This document shows, in pieces, positions 9,451 through 18,137 of a stretch of 64,000 nt of DNA. The position numbers and the translations under genes are program-made. This stretch comes from DATAES01 sp963721305 (lineage in GTDB: Bacteria; Actinomycetota; Acidimicrobiia; Acidimicrobiales; JACDCH01), in contig CAVRIR010000005.1 in assembly GCA_963721305.1 (NCBI GenBank), positions 744,001 through 808,000 on the forward strand. Reading direction: 5' to 3'. The notes beneath the pieces are model-generated. The model did not search any database, had not been told where the DNA came from, and saw only the letters and a program-made list of their open reading frames with translations. The first letter of the stretch is position 1. Every line of letters begins with the position of its first letter.

Positions 9451-9546
9451 ATTCATCCGCATTGCGGATTGGTGCGCGCTCTCCACGCCCGTTCGCGAGC
9501 AGCAACGTCGTCAAGAGCCACGGGCGGCAGAGTACCGTCCGGGCCG

Positions 9547-10756
9547 GTGCGGCCGCTCGATGGAATCCGGGTGCTGGATCTGTCCCGTGTGCTGTCCGGG
9601 CCGTCGTGTGGCAAGGCGCTCGCAGACCTCGGCGCGGACGTCATCAAGGTCGAGCCGCCCGAGGGCGACCTGACTCGCACGGCCCAGCCGCGCGTGGGCG
9701 GATTTCCTGCGTACTTCGCGCAGCAGAACTGCGGCAAGCGTTGCGTGTCCGTCGATCTGGCGACGGACGCCGGCAAGCAACTCATCGCAGACCTCGCGGC
9801 TGTGTGCGACGTCGTGCTCGAGAACTTCCGTCCGGGGGTCGTCGACCGGCTCGACTTCGGCTACGAGGAGGTCCGGGCGCGCAACCCAGAGCGTCGTGTA
9901 CTGCTCGATCACCGGGTACGGGCAGACCGGTCCGATGTCCAGCCGGCGGGCCTACGCGCCCGTGATGCACGCCGAGCTCGGACTGATGGAGTTCGCGGCC
10001 CGTCGCTTCCACGCCGAGCCGCGCGCCGAGTCGGTGTCGCACGCCGACCTCTACTCCGGCCTGCAAGCGACCATCGGCATCCTCGCCGCACTCGTGCAAC
10101 GCGATCGCACCGGTGAGGGTCAGCACATCGACGTGGCGATGGCCGAGGTGATGTTGCAGGCAACCGAATGGACCGCGGTCGAGCTCGCCGGCGGGCGCGG
10201 CGACCTGTTGCACATCTTCGGAAGCTTCAACGCACCGGTCTTGACGCTCGGCGACGGAACCGTGGTGCACGTGCCCGGTGATCCGGTGTCGAGCTTCCCC
10301 GCGTGGTGCAACGCGATGCACACGCCCGAGCTCGTCGCCGACATGCGGTTCGCCACGCGCGAAGCGCGCAACGCCAACCGCGCCGCCATGCTCGCGATCC
10401 TTCAGGACTTCGCGTCGACCTTCACCGACTTCACCGAGTTCGAAGCGGCACTCGCGAGCGCTCGGCTCGCCGTCGGTGAGATGCGTCCACTCGTCGACGT
10501 CGGGGAAGCGGAATGGGCGATCGAACGCGGCGCGCTCGTCGACGTCGCTGACACTGACGGCCACGGTGACGGCAACCCGCTTCGGCTGCCGCGCTCACCA
10601 TTCCGGTTCTCCGCCGCCGATGCCGGCACCAGCGGGCAGCCTGCGTGGCAGGGCCAGCACAACCGCGAGGTCTTGCGCGAGCTGCTGCACCTCGCCGACA
10701 CGGAAATCGACCGTCTCGAAGCGGACAACGTCTTGATCAGTCGCGCGCCGCGCTGA
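9547..10756 (+). CDS. CaiB/BaiF-type (class III) CoA-transferase (single frameshift)
   Basis: Transfers CoA between acyl groups; the substrate cannot be told from sequence. The N-terminal part (PLDGIRVLDLSRVLSGP, LGADVIKVEPPEGD, DLATDAGKQL, VVLENFRPGVVDRL) is in one frame. The rest (YCSITGYGQTGP, then GEGQHIDVAMAE with the likely catalytic Asp) is in the next. Deleting one base near 9886-9896 restores one protein of about 400 aa, the usual length. The start is taken as GTG 9547, directly before RPLDGIRVLDLS. The family is often found with acyl-CoA metabolism, but here it stands alone between a GTPase and a two-component system. Identity is secure; the break is probably sequence error. Confidence 0.9.
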
Positions 10757-10847
10757 CCCCCGCGACCGGATCGGCGAGGATCAGCTCGCCGGCCAGGAGG
10801 TCCCACGCAGCGCCGCGGCGGTCGCAGCGTCACCAACCGCGTCGAGA

Positions 10848-11495
10848 TCAGACGACGCCCCGGTCACTCGCCCAGCGCGTCAACTCGTGACGCGTGGACA
10901 GCTGCAGCTTCCGCAGCACCGCCGACACATGGGTCTCGACTGTCTTCACCGAGATCTCGAGCCGTCGCGCGATCTCCTTGTACGTGTACCCGCGGGCGAT
11001 GAGGCGGAGGACTTCGCCTTCGCGGGCCGTCAGCTTGTCGAGCTCGGGATCCTGCGCGGCCGTGACGCTCACGGGCTCGCCGGCGAACGCGTCGAGGACG
11101 AACCCGGCGAGGCGCGGGGAGAAGACCGCGTCGCCGTCGTGCACGCGACGGATCGCATTCGCGAGCTCGTCGGGTCCGATGGTCTTCGTCACGTAGCCGC
11201 GTGCGCCGGCGCGGATCACGGCGATGACGTCCTCCGCCGCGTCGGACACCGACAGCGCGAGGAACCGAACACCCGGGTCGGTCTGCAGCACGGACTCGAT
11301 CACCGCCTTGCCGCCGCCGCCGGGCATGTGAACATCGACGAGCACGACATCGGGCTTGGACGCTCGGATGTCGTCGATCGCGTTCGCAACCGCGGTCGCG
11401 GTGCCGACAACGTCGACCACGCCGTCGAGCTCGGCTCGCACCCCCGACAGAAAAAGTCCGTGATCGTCGACGAGAAAGACCCGAGGCTCGCTCAT
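10848..11495 (-). CDS. LuxR/NarL-family response regulator
   Basis: DNA-binding response regulator of 215 aa. The receiver domain (residues 1-120) has the acidic pair DDH near residue 11, the phosphoacceptor in VVLVDVHMPG and the conserved Lys in GYVTKTIGPDEL. The C-terminal LuxR helix-turn-helix is LTAREGEVLRLIARGYTYKEIARRLEISVKTVETHVSAVLRKL. Its ATG overlaps the stop of the upstream sensor kinase (ATGA), so the two form a coupled pair. With the divergent PspC membrane protein the layout resembles LiaFSR-type envelope-stress systems, so the signal is probably envelope damage (inference). Confidence 0.93.
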   Translation of the reverse strand: MSEPRVFLVDDHGLFLSGVRAELDGVVDVVGTATAVANAIDDIRASKPDVVLVDVHMPGGGGKAVIESVLQTDPGVRFLALSVSDAAEDVIAVIRAGARGYVTKTIGPDELANAIRRVHDGDAVFSPRLAGFVLDAFAGEPVSVTAAQDPELDKLTAREGEVLRLIARGYTYKEIARRLEISVKTVETHVSAVLRKLQLSTRHELTRWASDRGVV

Positions 11496-12730
11496 GCCTT
11501 TCCTGGGGCTACACGGTCGAGCTCCAGCATCACCTCGGTTCCTTCCTCGGGCGAGGACGTGATCGTGGCGCGGCCACCGTTCCTCACCATGCGGTCGCGG
11601 ATGGACGATTTGATGCCGCGACGGTCGTCGGGCACCCCGTCGGAATCGAAGCCGTGCCCGCGATCGCGCACGTACACGGTGACGTGATCGCCTTCCGCTT
11701 CGGCGTACACCGAGACCGTCGGGGCACCCGAGTGCTTTGCCGCGTTCACGACCGCCTCGCGCGTCGCCTGGACGAGCGCGTCGACCGCAGGTGCGAGCGG
11801 CGTGTCCCCGACCCACACCACGTCGACCTCGACACCGTGAGCGTCTTCGACCTCCGCGGCCATCGCCTGGATCGCGGTCGCGAGCGTGCCGTTCGACGGC
11901 GTGGCGCCGCCGTAGAGCCAGGCCCGCAGTTCACGTTCCTGCCGGCGTGCGAGCGCCACCAGCTCGCGCGGCTGATCGGCCTTGCGCTGGATGAGCGCGA
12001 GCGTCTGCAACACCGAGTCGTGCAGGTGCGCGGCCATGTCTGCTCGCTCTTCGGAGCGAATACGCTCGCGCCGCTCTTCGGCGAGCTCCGTCGTCATCCG
12101 CCGGATCCAAGGGGCGAGGATGAGCGCGAGACCGGCGACGGCCGCAGCGATGCCGAGCGCGACCTGCCGGGTGGCAGCGAACGCGTTGTTGGCCGCGAGG
12201 AACGCACCGACTCCCGCGAGCACGAGCAAAGCTCCAAGCGCGAGCCGCAGCAGCGACTGACGTCCGGTGATCAGTACGTCGAGCGGCCGGCCCGGGATGC
12301 GGTTCGCGGCGCTGGTGAGACGAGCACGTTCTTCGTCGCCGGTGCGGGCCCACAGGATCGCGACGCCGAACCCGGCCAGCGTCAAGGGCCACACGATCGC
12401 GTCGCTGAACCAAAGTCCGAGGGAACGCAGCAGCAACAAGGTGCCCGCGACGACGAAGCCGACCGCGATCGGCTGGCGCAGATCGCCCCGCGACAGGTCG
12501 ATGCGGTCGAGGTTGAGCCCGCGTGTGCCGTCGGCCTCGGGCATCAGCCACCACAGTCCGAGGTACAGCAGGATCCCGAAGCCGCCCGCGACCGTGATGA
12601 TCATGAACGCGGCCCGCACGATGATCGGGTCGACGCGCACCGCCTCGGCGAGTCCACTGCACACGCCCGCGATCAGGCGGTCTTCGCCACGATGCACGTT
12701 GCCCAGCCGGAGCCGATCGCGTGGGGCCAT
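11492..12730 (-). CDS. PspC-domain sensor histidine kinase
   Basis: A 412-aa membrane kinase. Residues about 10-70 form a PspC domain (RLIAGVCSGLAEAVRVDPIIVRAAF). Further transmembrane segments follow, then a HisKA_3 dimerisation domain with phospho-His in AAHLHDSVLQTLALIQ, and a C-terminal HATPase with AVVNAAKHSG and the glycine box GHGFD. This architecture is typical of actinobacterial LiaS-like kinases. It is coupled by a 4-bp overlap to the LuxR-type regulator downstream. It is divergent from a second PspC protein across 110 bp, which probably holds promoters for both units. The domain assignment is firm; the ligand or stress sensed is unknown. Confidence 0.93.
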   Translation of the reverse strand: MAPRDRLRLGNVHRGEDRLIAGVCSGLAEAVRVDPIIVRAAFMIITVAGGFGILLYLGLWWLMPEADGTRGLNLDRIDLSRGDLRQPIAVGFVVAGTLLLLRSLGLWFSDAIVWPLTLAGFGVAILWARTGDEERARLTSAANRIPGRPLDVLITGRQSLLRLALGALLVLAGVGAFLAANNAFAATRQVALGIAAAVAGLALILAPWIRRMTTELAEERRERIRSEERADMAAHLHDSVLQTLALIQRKADQPRELVALARRQERELRAWLYGGATPSNGTLATAIQAMAAEVEDAHGVEVDVVWVGDTPLAPAVDALVQATREAVVNAAKHSGAPTVSVYAEAEGDHVTVYVRDRGHGFDSDGVPDDRRGIKSSIRDRMVRNGGRATITSSPEEGTEVMLELDRVAPGKA

Positions 12731-12840
12731 CGCCTCGGCATGTTCCCACAGCGGTCACTCGGCCACCATCGGGCACGACCCTTACGGTGTCGGGGTCATC
12801 CCCGATTGTGAGCGCGGCGGCGCAACCGGATGATGGCGCC

Positions 12841-14070
12841 ATGGAACCGCAGTCGACGGTCACCAAACGCCTGGTTCGCCGCTCGCATGACCGCTACCTC
12901 GCGGGCGTCGCCGGAGGCTTGGCGGACTACTTCGCCATCGACCCGGTCTTCGTCCGCATCGCGTTCGTGGTCCTCACGTTCGTGGGTGGCGCCGGGCTGA
13001 TCGCCTATGTCGCCGGTTGGCTCCTCGTCCCCGAAGCCGGCGAGACCACGAGCCTGGGCGAGGACGCGCTGCGCAATCGCAACTGGGCGCGCATCGCGGG
13101 CTTCGTTCTCATCGCGATCGCGGCGTCGATCGTGCTGCACCCGCTCTGGTGGATCGGCGGGCAGCTTGTCGTGGCAGTCGCGCTGATCCTCGTCGGCGTC
13201 TACATGCTGGCCCACCAGACCACCACGACCGACTCGGACACCTCGCCGCCGGGAAGACCGCCGACGCCACCCGTAGCCCCGCCCCCGACCACGCCGTTCG
13301 CACCTACGGACGAGACCGTCGCGGCGCCACCCACCTCAGCCCGCCCCTGGCCGCCGCCGTCAACCGCGGCCCCGGCACCGCCGCCTCCCCCGCCGCCGAG
13401 CTCAGTCGCCGAGCGCCGGCAACGACGCCAGGAACGGAGGGACGACCGCCGGCGGCGCCGCCAGGGCGGTGGCGTTGCGGCGATGACGTTCGGCTTGCTC
13501 CTCGTCGGTGCCGGGGTGATCGGGCTCGTCCTCGCCGCGGGCAACGGCGTCGAACCGACGCGCGTGTTCGCCGCCGGATTGCTCGTCGTCGGCGCTGGTC
13601 TCGTCATCACCGCGTGGTTCGGGCGCGGCATCGTGTTGATCCCATTGGGCGTGTTGCTCGTCATCTTGATGTCCGTCGCCTCACTCATCGACGTCCCGTT
13701 CAAAGGCGGCTTCGGGCAACGCATCGAGCGTCCGGTCACGGTGAGCGATGTGCAATCCGAGTACCACCTTGCGGCCGGTGAGCTCATCGTCGACCTGAGC
13801 CATGTGAACTTCGCGGGCGGTTCCACCACGGACATCGAAGCCACGGTCGGCACCGGACATCTGGTCGTCACCGTGCCTCGCGACGCACAGGTCGACGTCC
13901 ACGGTCATGCCGGCGCCGGCGAGGTTCGCTTCCCGGGCGAGGACGACCATCAAGGTGGCGTGCACGTCGATCGCAAGACGACGCTCGAGGCTCCCGAAGG
14001 CGCGGCGCACATCGCGCTCGATGCCGGAGTCGGACTCGGACAGGTGGAGGTGCGCGATGCGACGTCATGA
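12841..14070 (+). CDS. PspC-domain membrane protein with C-terminal LiaF-like domain
   Basis: A 409-aa protein. The N-terminal PspC domain (RYLAGVAGGLADYFAIDPVFVRIAF) contains a hydrophobic segment. Further membrane helices follow, then a long Pro/Thr-rich linker (about residues 130-190), an Arg-rich stretch, more helices and a soluble C-terminal domain (VSDVQSEYHLAAGELIVDLS). That soluble part is consistent with the beta-rich LiaF/DUF4097-like domain. ATG 12841 starts directly with the conserved region. It lies opposite the PspC kinase and regulator and probably acts as the membrane modulator of that pair, by analogy with LiaF; this is inferred from context, not shown. The stop overlaps the next small membrane gene by 14 bp. 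Confidence 0.88.
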   Translation: MEPQSTVTKRLVRRSHDRYLAGVAGGLADYFAIDPVFVRIAFVVLTFVGGAGLIAYVAGWLLVPEAGETTSLGEDALRNRNWARIAGFVLIAIAASIVLHPLWWIGGQLVVAVALILVGVYMLAHQTTTTDSDTSPPGRPPTPPVAPPPTTPFAPTDETVAAPPTSARPWPPPSTAAPAPPPPPPPSSVAERRQRRQERRDDRRRRRQGGGVAAMTFGLLLVGAGVIGLVLAAGNGVEPTRVFAAGLLVVGAGLVITAWFGRGIVLIPLGVLLVILMSVASLIDVPFKGGFGQRIERPVTVSDVQSEYHLAAGELIVDLSHVNFAGGSTTDIEATVGTGHLVVTVPRDAQVDVHGHAGAGEVRFPGEDDHQGGVHVDRKTTLEAPEGAAHIALDAGVGLGQVEVRDATS

Positions 14071-14338
14071 CCTCAACGCTTCGTACCTCGTGGCCGGGCT
14101 GGTCTTCTTCGGCATTGGGCTCTACGGCGTGAGCGTCACCCCTGACACGCTCGCCGACGCCCTTCGTTGGGTGTGGCCGATCCTCCTCATCGGACTCGGC
14201 GTCGCGCTGCTCGCCAAGCCGTCTCGCTCACGGCGCCAGGACGGCGCGCGCGACGAGATCGGTGCCGAAGGCGGTGAGGATGGCGAGATAGAGGAGCCCG
14301 GTGGCGGCCATGACGGCGGAGTAGGCACGCTCTCGTAG
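14057..14338 (+). CDS. Small two-helix membrane protein, LiaF transmembrane-region-like
   Basis: ATG 14057 lies inside the end of the PspC gene (14-bp overlap). Two hydrophobic segments (YLVAGLVFFGIGLYGV and VWPILLIGLGVALL) are separated by a short loop, resembling the small DUF5668/LiaF N-terminal membrane unit. The last third is charged and Gly-rich and overlaps the 3' end of the convergent membrane-protein gene by 111 bp. The true protein may therefore be shorter, or a base error may have removed an earlier stop. It is probably co-expressed with the PspC protein. Confidence 0.65.
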   Translation: MRRHDLNASYLVAGLVFFGIGLYGVSVTPDTLADALRWVWPILLIGLGVALLAKPSRSRRQDGARDEIGAEGGEDGEIEEPGGGHDGGVGTLS

Positions 14339-15079
14339 CGCGGCGCGCGTCACCAGCACCAACACGATGGTCGTGATCGCGCAGGCGACCCAGAACCAAC
14401 CGAGCAGTCCCGCGTAGCCGTCGTCGATGGTGCCATTCAGCACCGAGACCATCCCGACAGGCCACAGCATCACGAGGATCTCGAAGGGCCAGATGTAACC
14501 GACCCAACGGACGAGCTCGAGCAACGGACCTCTCGCGAGTCCGGGCTGCACGAGGTACCAGTGCCCGAGCAGCATGGCGTCGGTCACGCTTCCGAGGAAG
14601 GCAGCACCGACGATCGTACGGGCAACCGACAGCAGATCGGGATTGCCGTCGTGAATGCCTGCGGCGACGAGTCCGACGAACCCGATCACGGGTGCGATGA
14701 GGTCGAGGACGGGCGGGAATTCGGGCACGCCTTCCAGCGGCCCGTCGGCGACGCGGTCGATGCCGGTCATGGCGGTCACGCGAGCCGAGCGCGCCGCGAC
14801 GCGCTCACGCTCGTGCAGTACACCGGCACGACGGCGAACGATCGACACCACGAGCGCTGCTGCCGCAGCAACCGCCACGAGCGCCGAACACACATCACGG
14901 ACGGGTACAGGATCCACGCGCACACCGACGAAGACCGCGGCCGCGGCCATCAACAGGTACGTGCCGCGGAGCAACCAGCCGTAGCCGATGCCGACCTCAC
15001 GCCGCCGGGTCGTGACCCAGAGGAACAACAGTCCTCCCGTCGCCCACTGCAGCAGGACGGTGGCTGCGTCGAGCTTCAT
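14228..15079 (-). CDS. Multi-pass membrane protein of unknown function
   Basis: A 283-aa protein with about eight hydrophobic segments, for example TVLLQWATGGLLFLWV at the N-terminus, VCSALVAVAAAAALVV, and IWPFEILVMLWPVGMVSVL. It has a short charged loop (RRRAGVLHERERVAARSARV) after the fourth segment. I recognise no family. It lies 108 bp downstream of the Xaa-Pro peptidase gene on the same strand and runs 111 bp into the small membrane gene on the other strand. A continuous frame with consistent hydrophobic periodicity supports a real gene; function is unknown. Confidence 0.75.
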   Translation of the reverse strand: MKLDAATVLLQWATGGLLFLWVTTRRREVGIGYGWLLRGTYLLMAAAAVFVGVRVDPVPVRDVCSALVAVAAAAALVVSIVRRRAGVLHERERVAARSARVTAMTGIDRVADGPLEGVPEFPPVLDLIAPVIGFVGLVAAGIHDGNPDLLSVARTIVGAAFLGSVTDAMLLGHWYLVQPGLARGPLLELVRWVGYIWPFEILVMLWPVGMVSVLNGTIDDGYAGLLGWFWVACAITTIVLVLVTRAALRERAYSAVMAATGLLYLAILTAFGTDLVARAVLAP

Positions 15080-15166
15080 TCAGGACATGCGGACGGACAC
15101 GGCCGCATCGACTGGCCGGGCGAGCGACCGCCAGGGAGCCGGCCGGCGATGGGGCGAGCGAAGCGA

Positions 15167-15181
15167 GGGGGCGCAGCCCCC
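15167..15181 (-). terminator. GC-rich hairpin after the Xaa-Pro peptidase gene
   Basis: GGGGGC-GCA-GCCCCC forms a 6-bp stem with a 3-nt loop just past the peptidase stop (15188). It is preceded on the plus strand by a GGCGAGCGAAGCGAGG-type tract. No T-run is present, so termination is plausible but unproven. Confidence 0.4.
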
Positions 15182-15187
15182 GGAAAG

Positions 15188-16306
15188 CTAGACATCGAGG
15201 ACGACAAGGCCGTGGTCGACGTTGTTCAACGAGTTCGGACCCGCATCGGTGGCGACCACGATGTCCTCCAGCCGAGCGCCCCACTTGCCCGCGAAGTAGA
15301 TGCCGGGCTCGACAGAGAACGCGTGTCCCGGCGCGAGCGCCTCGCAATTGCCGCCCACGATGTAGGGCTCCTCGTGCTCCTCGATCCCGATGCCGTGACC
15401 GGTGCGGTGGAAGAAGTTGGGGCCGTACCCGCCTTCGGTGATGATCCGCCGCGCGACGGCGTCGACGTCTTCGCACGGCGTGCCGACCGTTGCGGCTTCG
15501 ACCGCAGCGCGCTGTGCCTCGTGCAGCACCCAGTACAGGTCGCGGAACTCGCTCGGGGGCTCGCTCCCGCCGGTCCACACGCAACGGGTGATGTCCGAGC
15601 AGTAGCCGACCGCTCCCGAGTCGGCAGCGCGCATCGTGCCGCCGAAGTCGCACAGCACGACCTCGTCGCGTTGGATGACGCGATCGGTCGCGTCGTGATG
15701 CGGGCTCGCGGCGTTGGGGCCGGAACCGACGATCGCGAAGTTGACGCGGTGATGGCCTTCGGCGACGAGGCGACGGCCGATGTCCTTCGACACCTCGGCC
15801 TCGGTGCGGCCGACGAGCGGGATCGCCCCGGACTGCAGTTGGTCGGCGACGCGGTCGGCGGCCGCGCCGGCGCGTCGCAGCATCTCGATCTCCTGCGCGT
15901 CCTTCACCGCACGCAGCTGCCCTGTGACCTCGCTCGCCTTGCGGAACGCGGTGCGGGGCATGCGCGCCTGGAGCTCGAGCAGGAAGCGCGCCCACGTCCG
16001 ATCGCCGATCGCCGCCGTGGCCGGCTGGCCGGCGAGCTTCGAGACGAGCTCGACGGGGTCGTCGGTCTCCTCCCAGGGCACGACGGCGAACAGCTCGGGT
16101 CGCTCGTCGACCCGCGGCGCCTCCAGCCTCGGGACCACGAGCGAGGCGTCGCCTTCGCGAGGCAGCACGAGCATGGTGAGCCGTTCGAGCGGCATCGCCT
16201 CGTAGCCCGTCAGGTAGGGCAGGTCCGGCCCGACCGACAGCAGCAGCACGTCGACCCGCAACTCGCCCATGCGGGCCCGGGCGCGATCCATCCGCTCCTG
16301 CAGCAC
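15188..16306 (-). CDS. M24-family Xaa-Pro aminopeptidase/dipeptidase
   Basis: Cytosolic metallopeptidase with the pita-bread fold that cleaves bonds before proline. The N-terminal creatinase-like domain covers residues 1-130. The catalytic domain shows all five metal ligands in order: Asp in LCDFGGTM, Asp in YCSDITRC, His in HRTGHGIGIEEHEEP, Glu in FSVEPGIYF and Glu in ARLEDIVV. The 372-aa length is normal for PepQ/PepP-like proteins. ATG 16306 begins MLQERMDRARARM, a typical start for actinobacterial members. The upstream gap contains the paired palindromic repeat at 16367-16475. Substrate range (dipeptide versus longer peptide) cannot be decided from sequence. Confidence 0.93.
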   Translation of the reverse strand: MLQERMDRARARMGELRVDVLLLSVGPDLPYLTGYEAMPLERLTMLVLPREGDASLVVPRLEAPRVDERPELFAVVPWEETDDPVELVSKLAGQPATAAIGDRTWARFLLELQARMPRTAFRKASEVTGQLRAVKDAQEIEMLRRAGAAADRVADQLQSGAIPLVGRTEAEVSKDIGRRLVAEGHHRVNFAIVGSGPNAASPHHDATDRVIQRDEVVLCDFGGTMRAADSGAVGYCSDITRCVWTGGSEPPSEFRDLYWVLHEAQRAAVEAATVGTPCEDVDAVARRIITEGGYGPNFFHRTGHGIGIEEHEEPYIVGGNCEALAPGHAFSVEPGIYFAGKWGARLEDIVVATDAGPNSLNNVDHGLVVLDV

Positions 16307-16366
16307 GCCTCAACGTTATGGGGCGGAGGTCCGATCAGCGAAGGCCGGGCCCGCGGCCACGGCGGC

Positions 16367-16475
16367 TTCTGTGACGTCTGAGCCACCGATCCCGTGGCTG
16401 AACGATCACAGAACCGAAGACGCGGTGTTCTGTGAAGGCGTAGCCACCTGATCCGGTCGCTCAGCCATCAATGTG
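16367..16475. repeat. Paired palindromic repeat element, copy 1
   Basis: Two near-palindromes separated by 14 bp. Unit A (16367-16413, 47 bp) has outer arms TTCTGTGA and TCACAGAA and inner arms AGCCAC and GTGGCT. Unit B (16428-16475, 48 bp) has the same left arm and a related core. The same pair, inverted and with the same 14-bp spacing, is at 57809-57917. Unit B runs over the stop codon of the lipB-lipA fusion gene. Confidence 0.85.
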
Positions 16476-18131
16476 AGCCGCGGGGGCGGGGGCGGGGGCG
16501 GGGGCGGGGGCGGCGGACGGGCGGACGGGCGGACGGGCGGCGGGCGGGCGTGAGCCGATCGCGAGTGGGGCCTCGGCGGCTTCGGCGGCGTGGTAGCTCG
16601 ACCGGGTGAGCGGTGAGGCCTCGACGTGGCGGATGCCGAGCGCCTCGCCCATGCCCTTGAGACGTTCGAAGTCCTCGGGCTTCCACCATCGCGCCACCGG
16701 TAGATGCTCACCGGTGGGGCGCAGGTACTGGCCGAGCGTGACGATGTCGACCCCCACCGATCGAAGGTCGGCCAGCGCGCCCACGACCTCGTCCTCGCGC
16801 TCGCCGAGACCGAGGATGATTCCCGACTTCGTCCGCAGTCCCGTGGCCTTGGCGCGGGCGAGGACAGCGAGGCTGCGCGCGTACGACGCGCTCGGCCGCA
16901 CGGCCCGCTGCAGTCGCAGCACGGTCTCGATGTTGTGGTTCAGGACATCGGGGCATGCCGCGAAGATCTCGTCGAGCGCGCCAGGATCGCCCTTGCAGTC
17001 AGGGATGAGCACCTCGATCTGCACGTCTGGCGTCCGGCGCCGTATCGCCCGGATCGTTTCCGCGAACGCAGCCGCGCCGCCGCCGTCGAGATCGTCGCGG
17101 GCGACCGCCGTGATCACCGCGAACCGCAAGCCCATGCGCTCGACGGCTTCGGCGACGCGCTCGGGCTCGTCGGCGTCGAGCGGCAACGGATGGCGCGTGT
17201 CGACCAAGCAGAAGCCGCAGGCGCGCGTGCACCGTTCGCCGTTGATCATGAACGTCGCGGTGCCCGCGGCCCAGCACTCGAAGATGTTCGGGCAGCCCGC
17301 CTCTTCGCAGACGGTGACCAGAGACAGGTCGCGCATCGTGCGCTTGAGGCGGATGTAGTCGTCGGTGATGTGCAACCGGGCCTTCACGAAGTCGGGCTTC
17401 GGCGTGCTGATCGACAGACCGTCGACCACGCCCGCCTCGGCCAGCCGTCCGGACACTGGCAACGGCTCGTGCCGGTGCTCACGCCACACCGCATCCTGGC
17501 GTTCGACGCCCGCGCTGCCCCACTGCACCGCAGCGCGCGCCACGACCGCGTCGACGACCGTGCGCATGTCGACGTCGACGCCCTCGGCCGCGATCGACGT
17601 GACCGACTTGTCGGCGATGCCGCACGGGACGATGTGCTGGAAGTACGTGAGATCGGGGTCGACGTTCAACGCGAAGCCGTGCATGGTGCGACCGCGGCTC
17701 AGCCGGACGCCGATCGCCGCGATCTTGCGATCGTCGATCCACACCCCCGGATAGCCGCCGAGGCGCCCGGCCCCGGGCAGACCGACGTCGGCGAGCACAT
17801 CGATCAGCAGCTGCTCGACCGAGCGGACGTAGGCGATCGTGTCCGCCATCCCGCCGCCCCGCTTCCCGGGGACGGTGAGGATCGGATAGCCCACGAGCTG
17901 GCCCGGGCCGTGGTACGTGACATCGCCGCCGCGATCGGCCTCGACCAGTTCGGCCCCGACGTCCTCCGGAGCGATGAGCACGTTCGCGAGGTCGGCGCGC
18001 ACGCCGAGCGTGTACACGTGCGGATGCTCGAGCAGCAGCAGATGGTCGTCAGGCGACTGCTCGAACAGCGCGTGCTGCAGCGCGAGCGCGTCGCGGTAGC
18101 GGACCCGGCCGAGCCACCGCGGTCGGAACAC
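16461..18131 (-). CDS. LipB-LipA fusion: octanoyltransferase and lipoyl synthase
   Basis: One 556-aa frame carries both steps of de novo lipoylation. Residues about 1-225 are LipB, which moves octanoate from acyl carrier protein to the target lysine: it has RGGDVTYHGPGQLVGYP, catalytic Lys136 (DDRKIAAIGVR) and Cys170 (PCGIADKSVTS). Residues about 235-520 are the radical-SAM LipA, which inserts two sulfurs: the auxiliary cluster Cys are 275, 280 and 286, the SAM cluster Cys are 301, 305 and 308 (CTRACGFC), and RSSYHA is at the end. A Pro/Ala tail of about 35 residues is encoded by tandem repeats. No stop or slippery site separates the halves. The gene is 6 bp downstream of the E2 gene, so the modifying enzyme is probably co-transcribed with its substrate. 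Confidence 0.93.
   Translation of the reverse strand: MFRPRWLGRVRYRDALALQHALFEQSPDDHLLLLEHPHVYTLGVRADLANVLIAPEDVGAELVEADRGGDVTYHGPGQLVGYPILTVPGKRGGGMADTIAYVRSVEQLLIDVLADVGLPGAGRLGGYPGVWIDDRKIAAIGVRLSRGRTMHGFALNVDPDLTYFQHIVPCGIADKSVTSIAAEGVDVDMRTVVDAVVARAAVQWGSAGVERQDAVWREHRHEPLPVSGRLAEAGVVDGLSISTPKPDFVKARLHITDDYIRLKRTMRDLSLVTVCEEAGCPNIFECWAAGTATFMINGERCTRACGFCLVDTRHPLPLDADEPERVAEAVERMGLRFAVITAVARDDLDGGGAAAFAETIRAIRRRTPDVQIEVLIPDCKGDPGALDEIFAACPDVLNHNIETVLRLQRAVRPSASYARSLAVLARAKATGLRTKSGIILGLGEREDEVVGALADLRSVGVDIVTLGQYLRPTGEHLPVARWWKPEDFERLKGMGEALGIRHVEASPLTRSSYHAAEAAEAPLAIGSRPPAARPPVRPSAAPAPAPAPAPAAHIDG
16482..16550. repeat. G-rich tandem repeats at the 3' end of the lipB-lipA gene
   Basis: Five tandem copies of GGGGGC (16482-16511) are followed by about three copies of an 8-bp CGGACGGG unit and further GGGC runs up to about 16550. 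On the minus strand they encode the Pro/Ala-rich tail of the fusion protein. Closely spaced runs of 3-5 G on the plus strand could form G-quadruplexes. Copy number is likely to vary. Confidence 0.85.
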
Positions 18132-18137
18132 TGTTGC

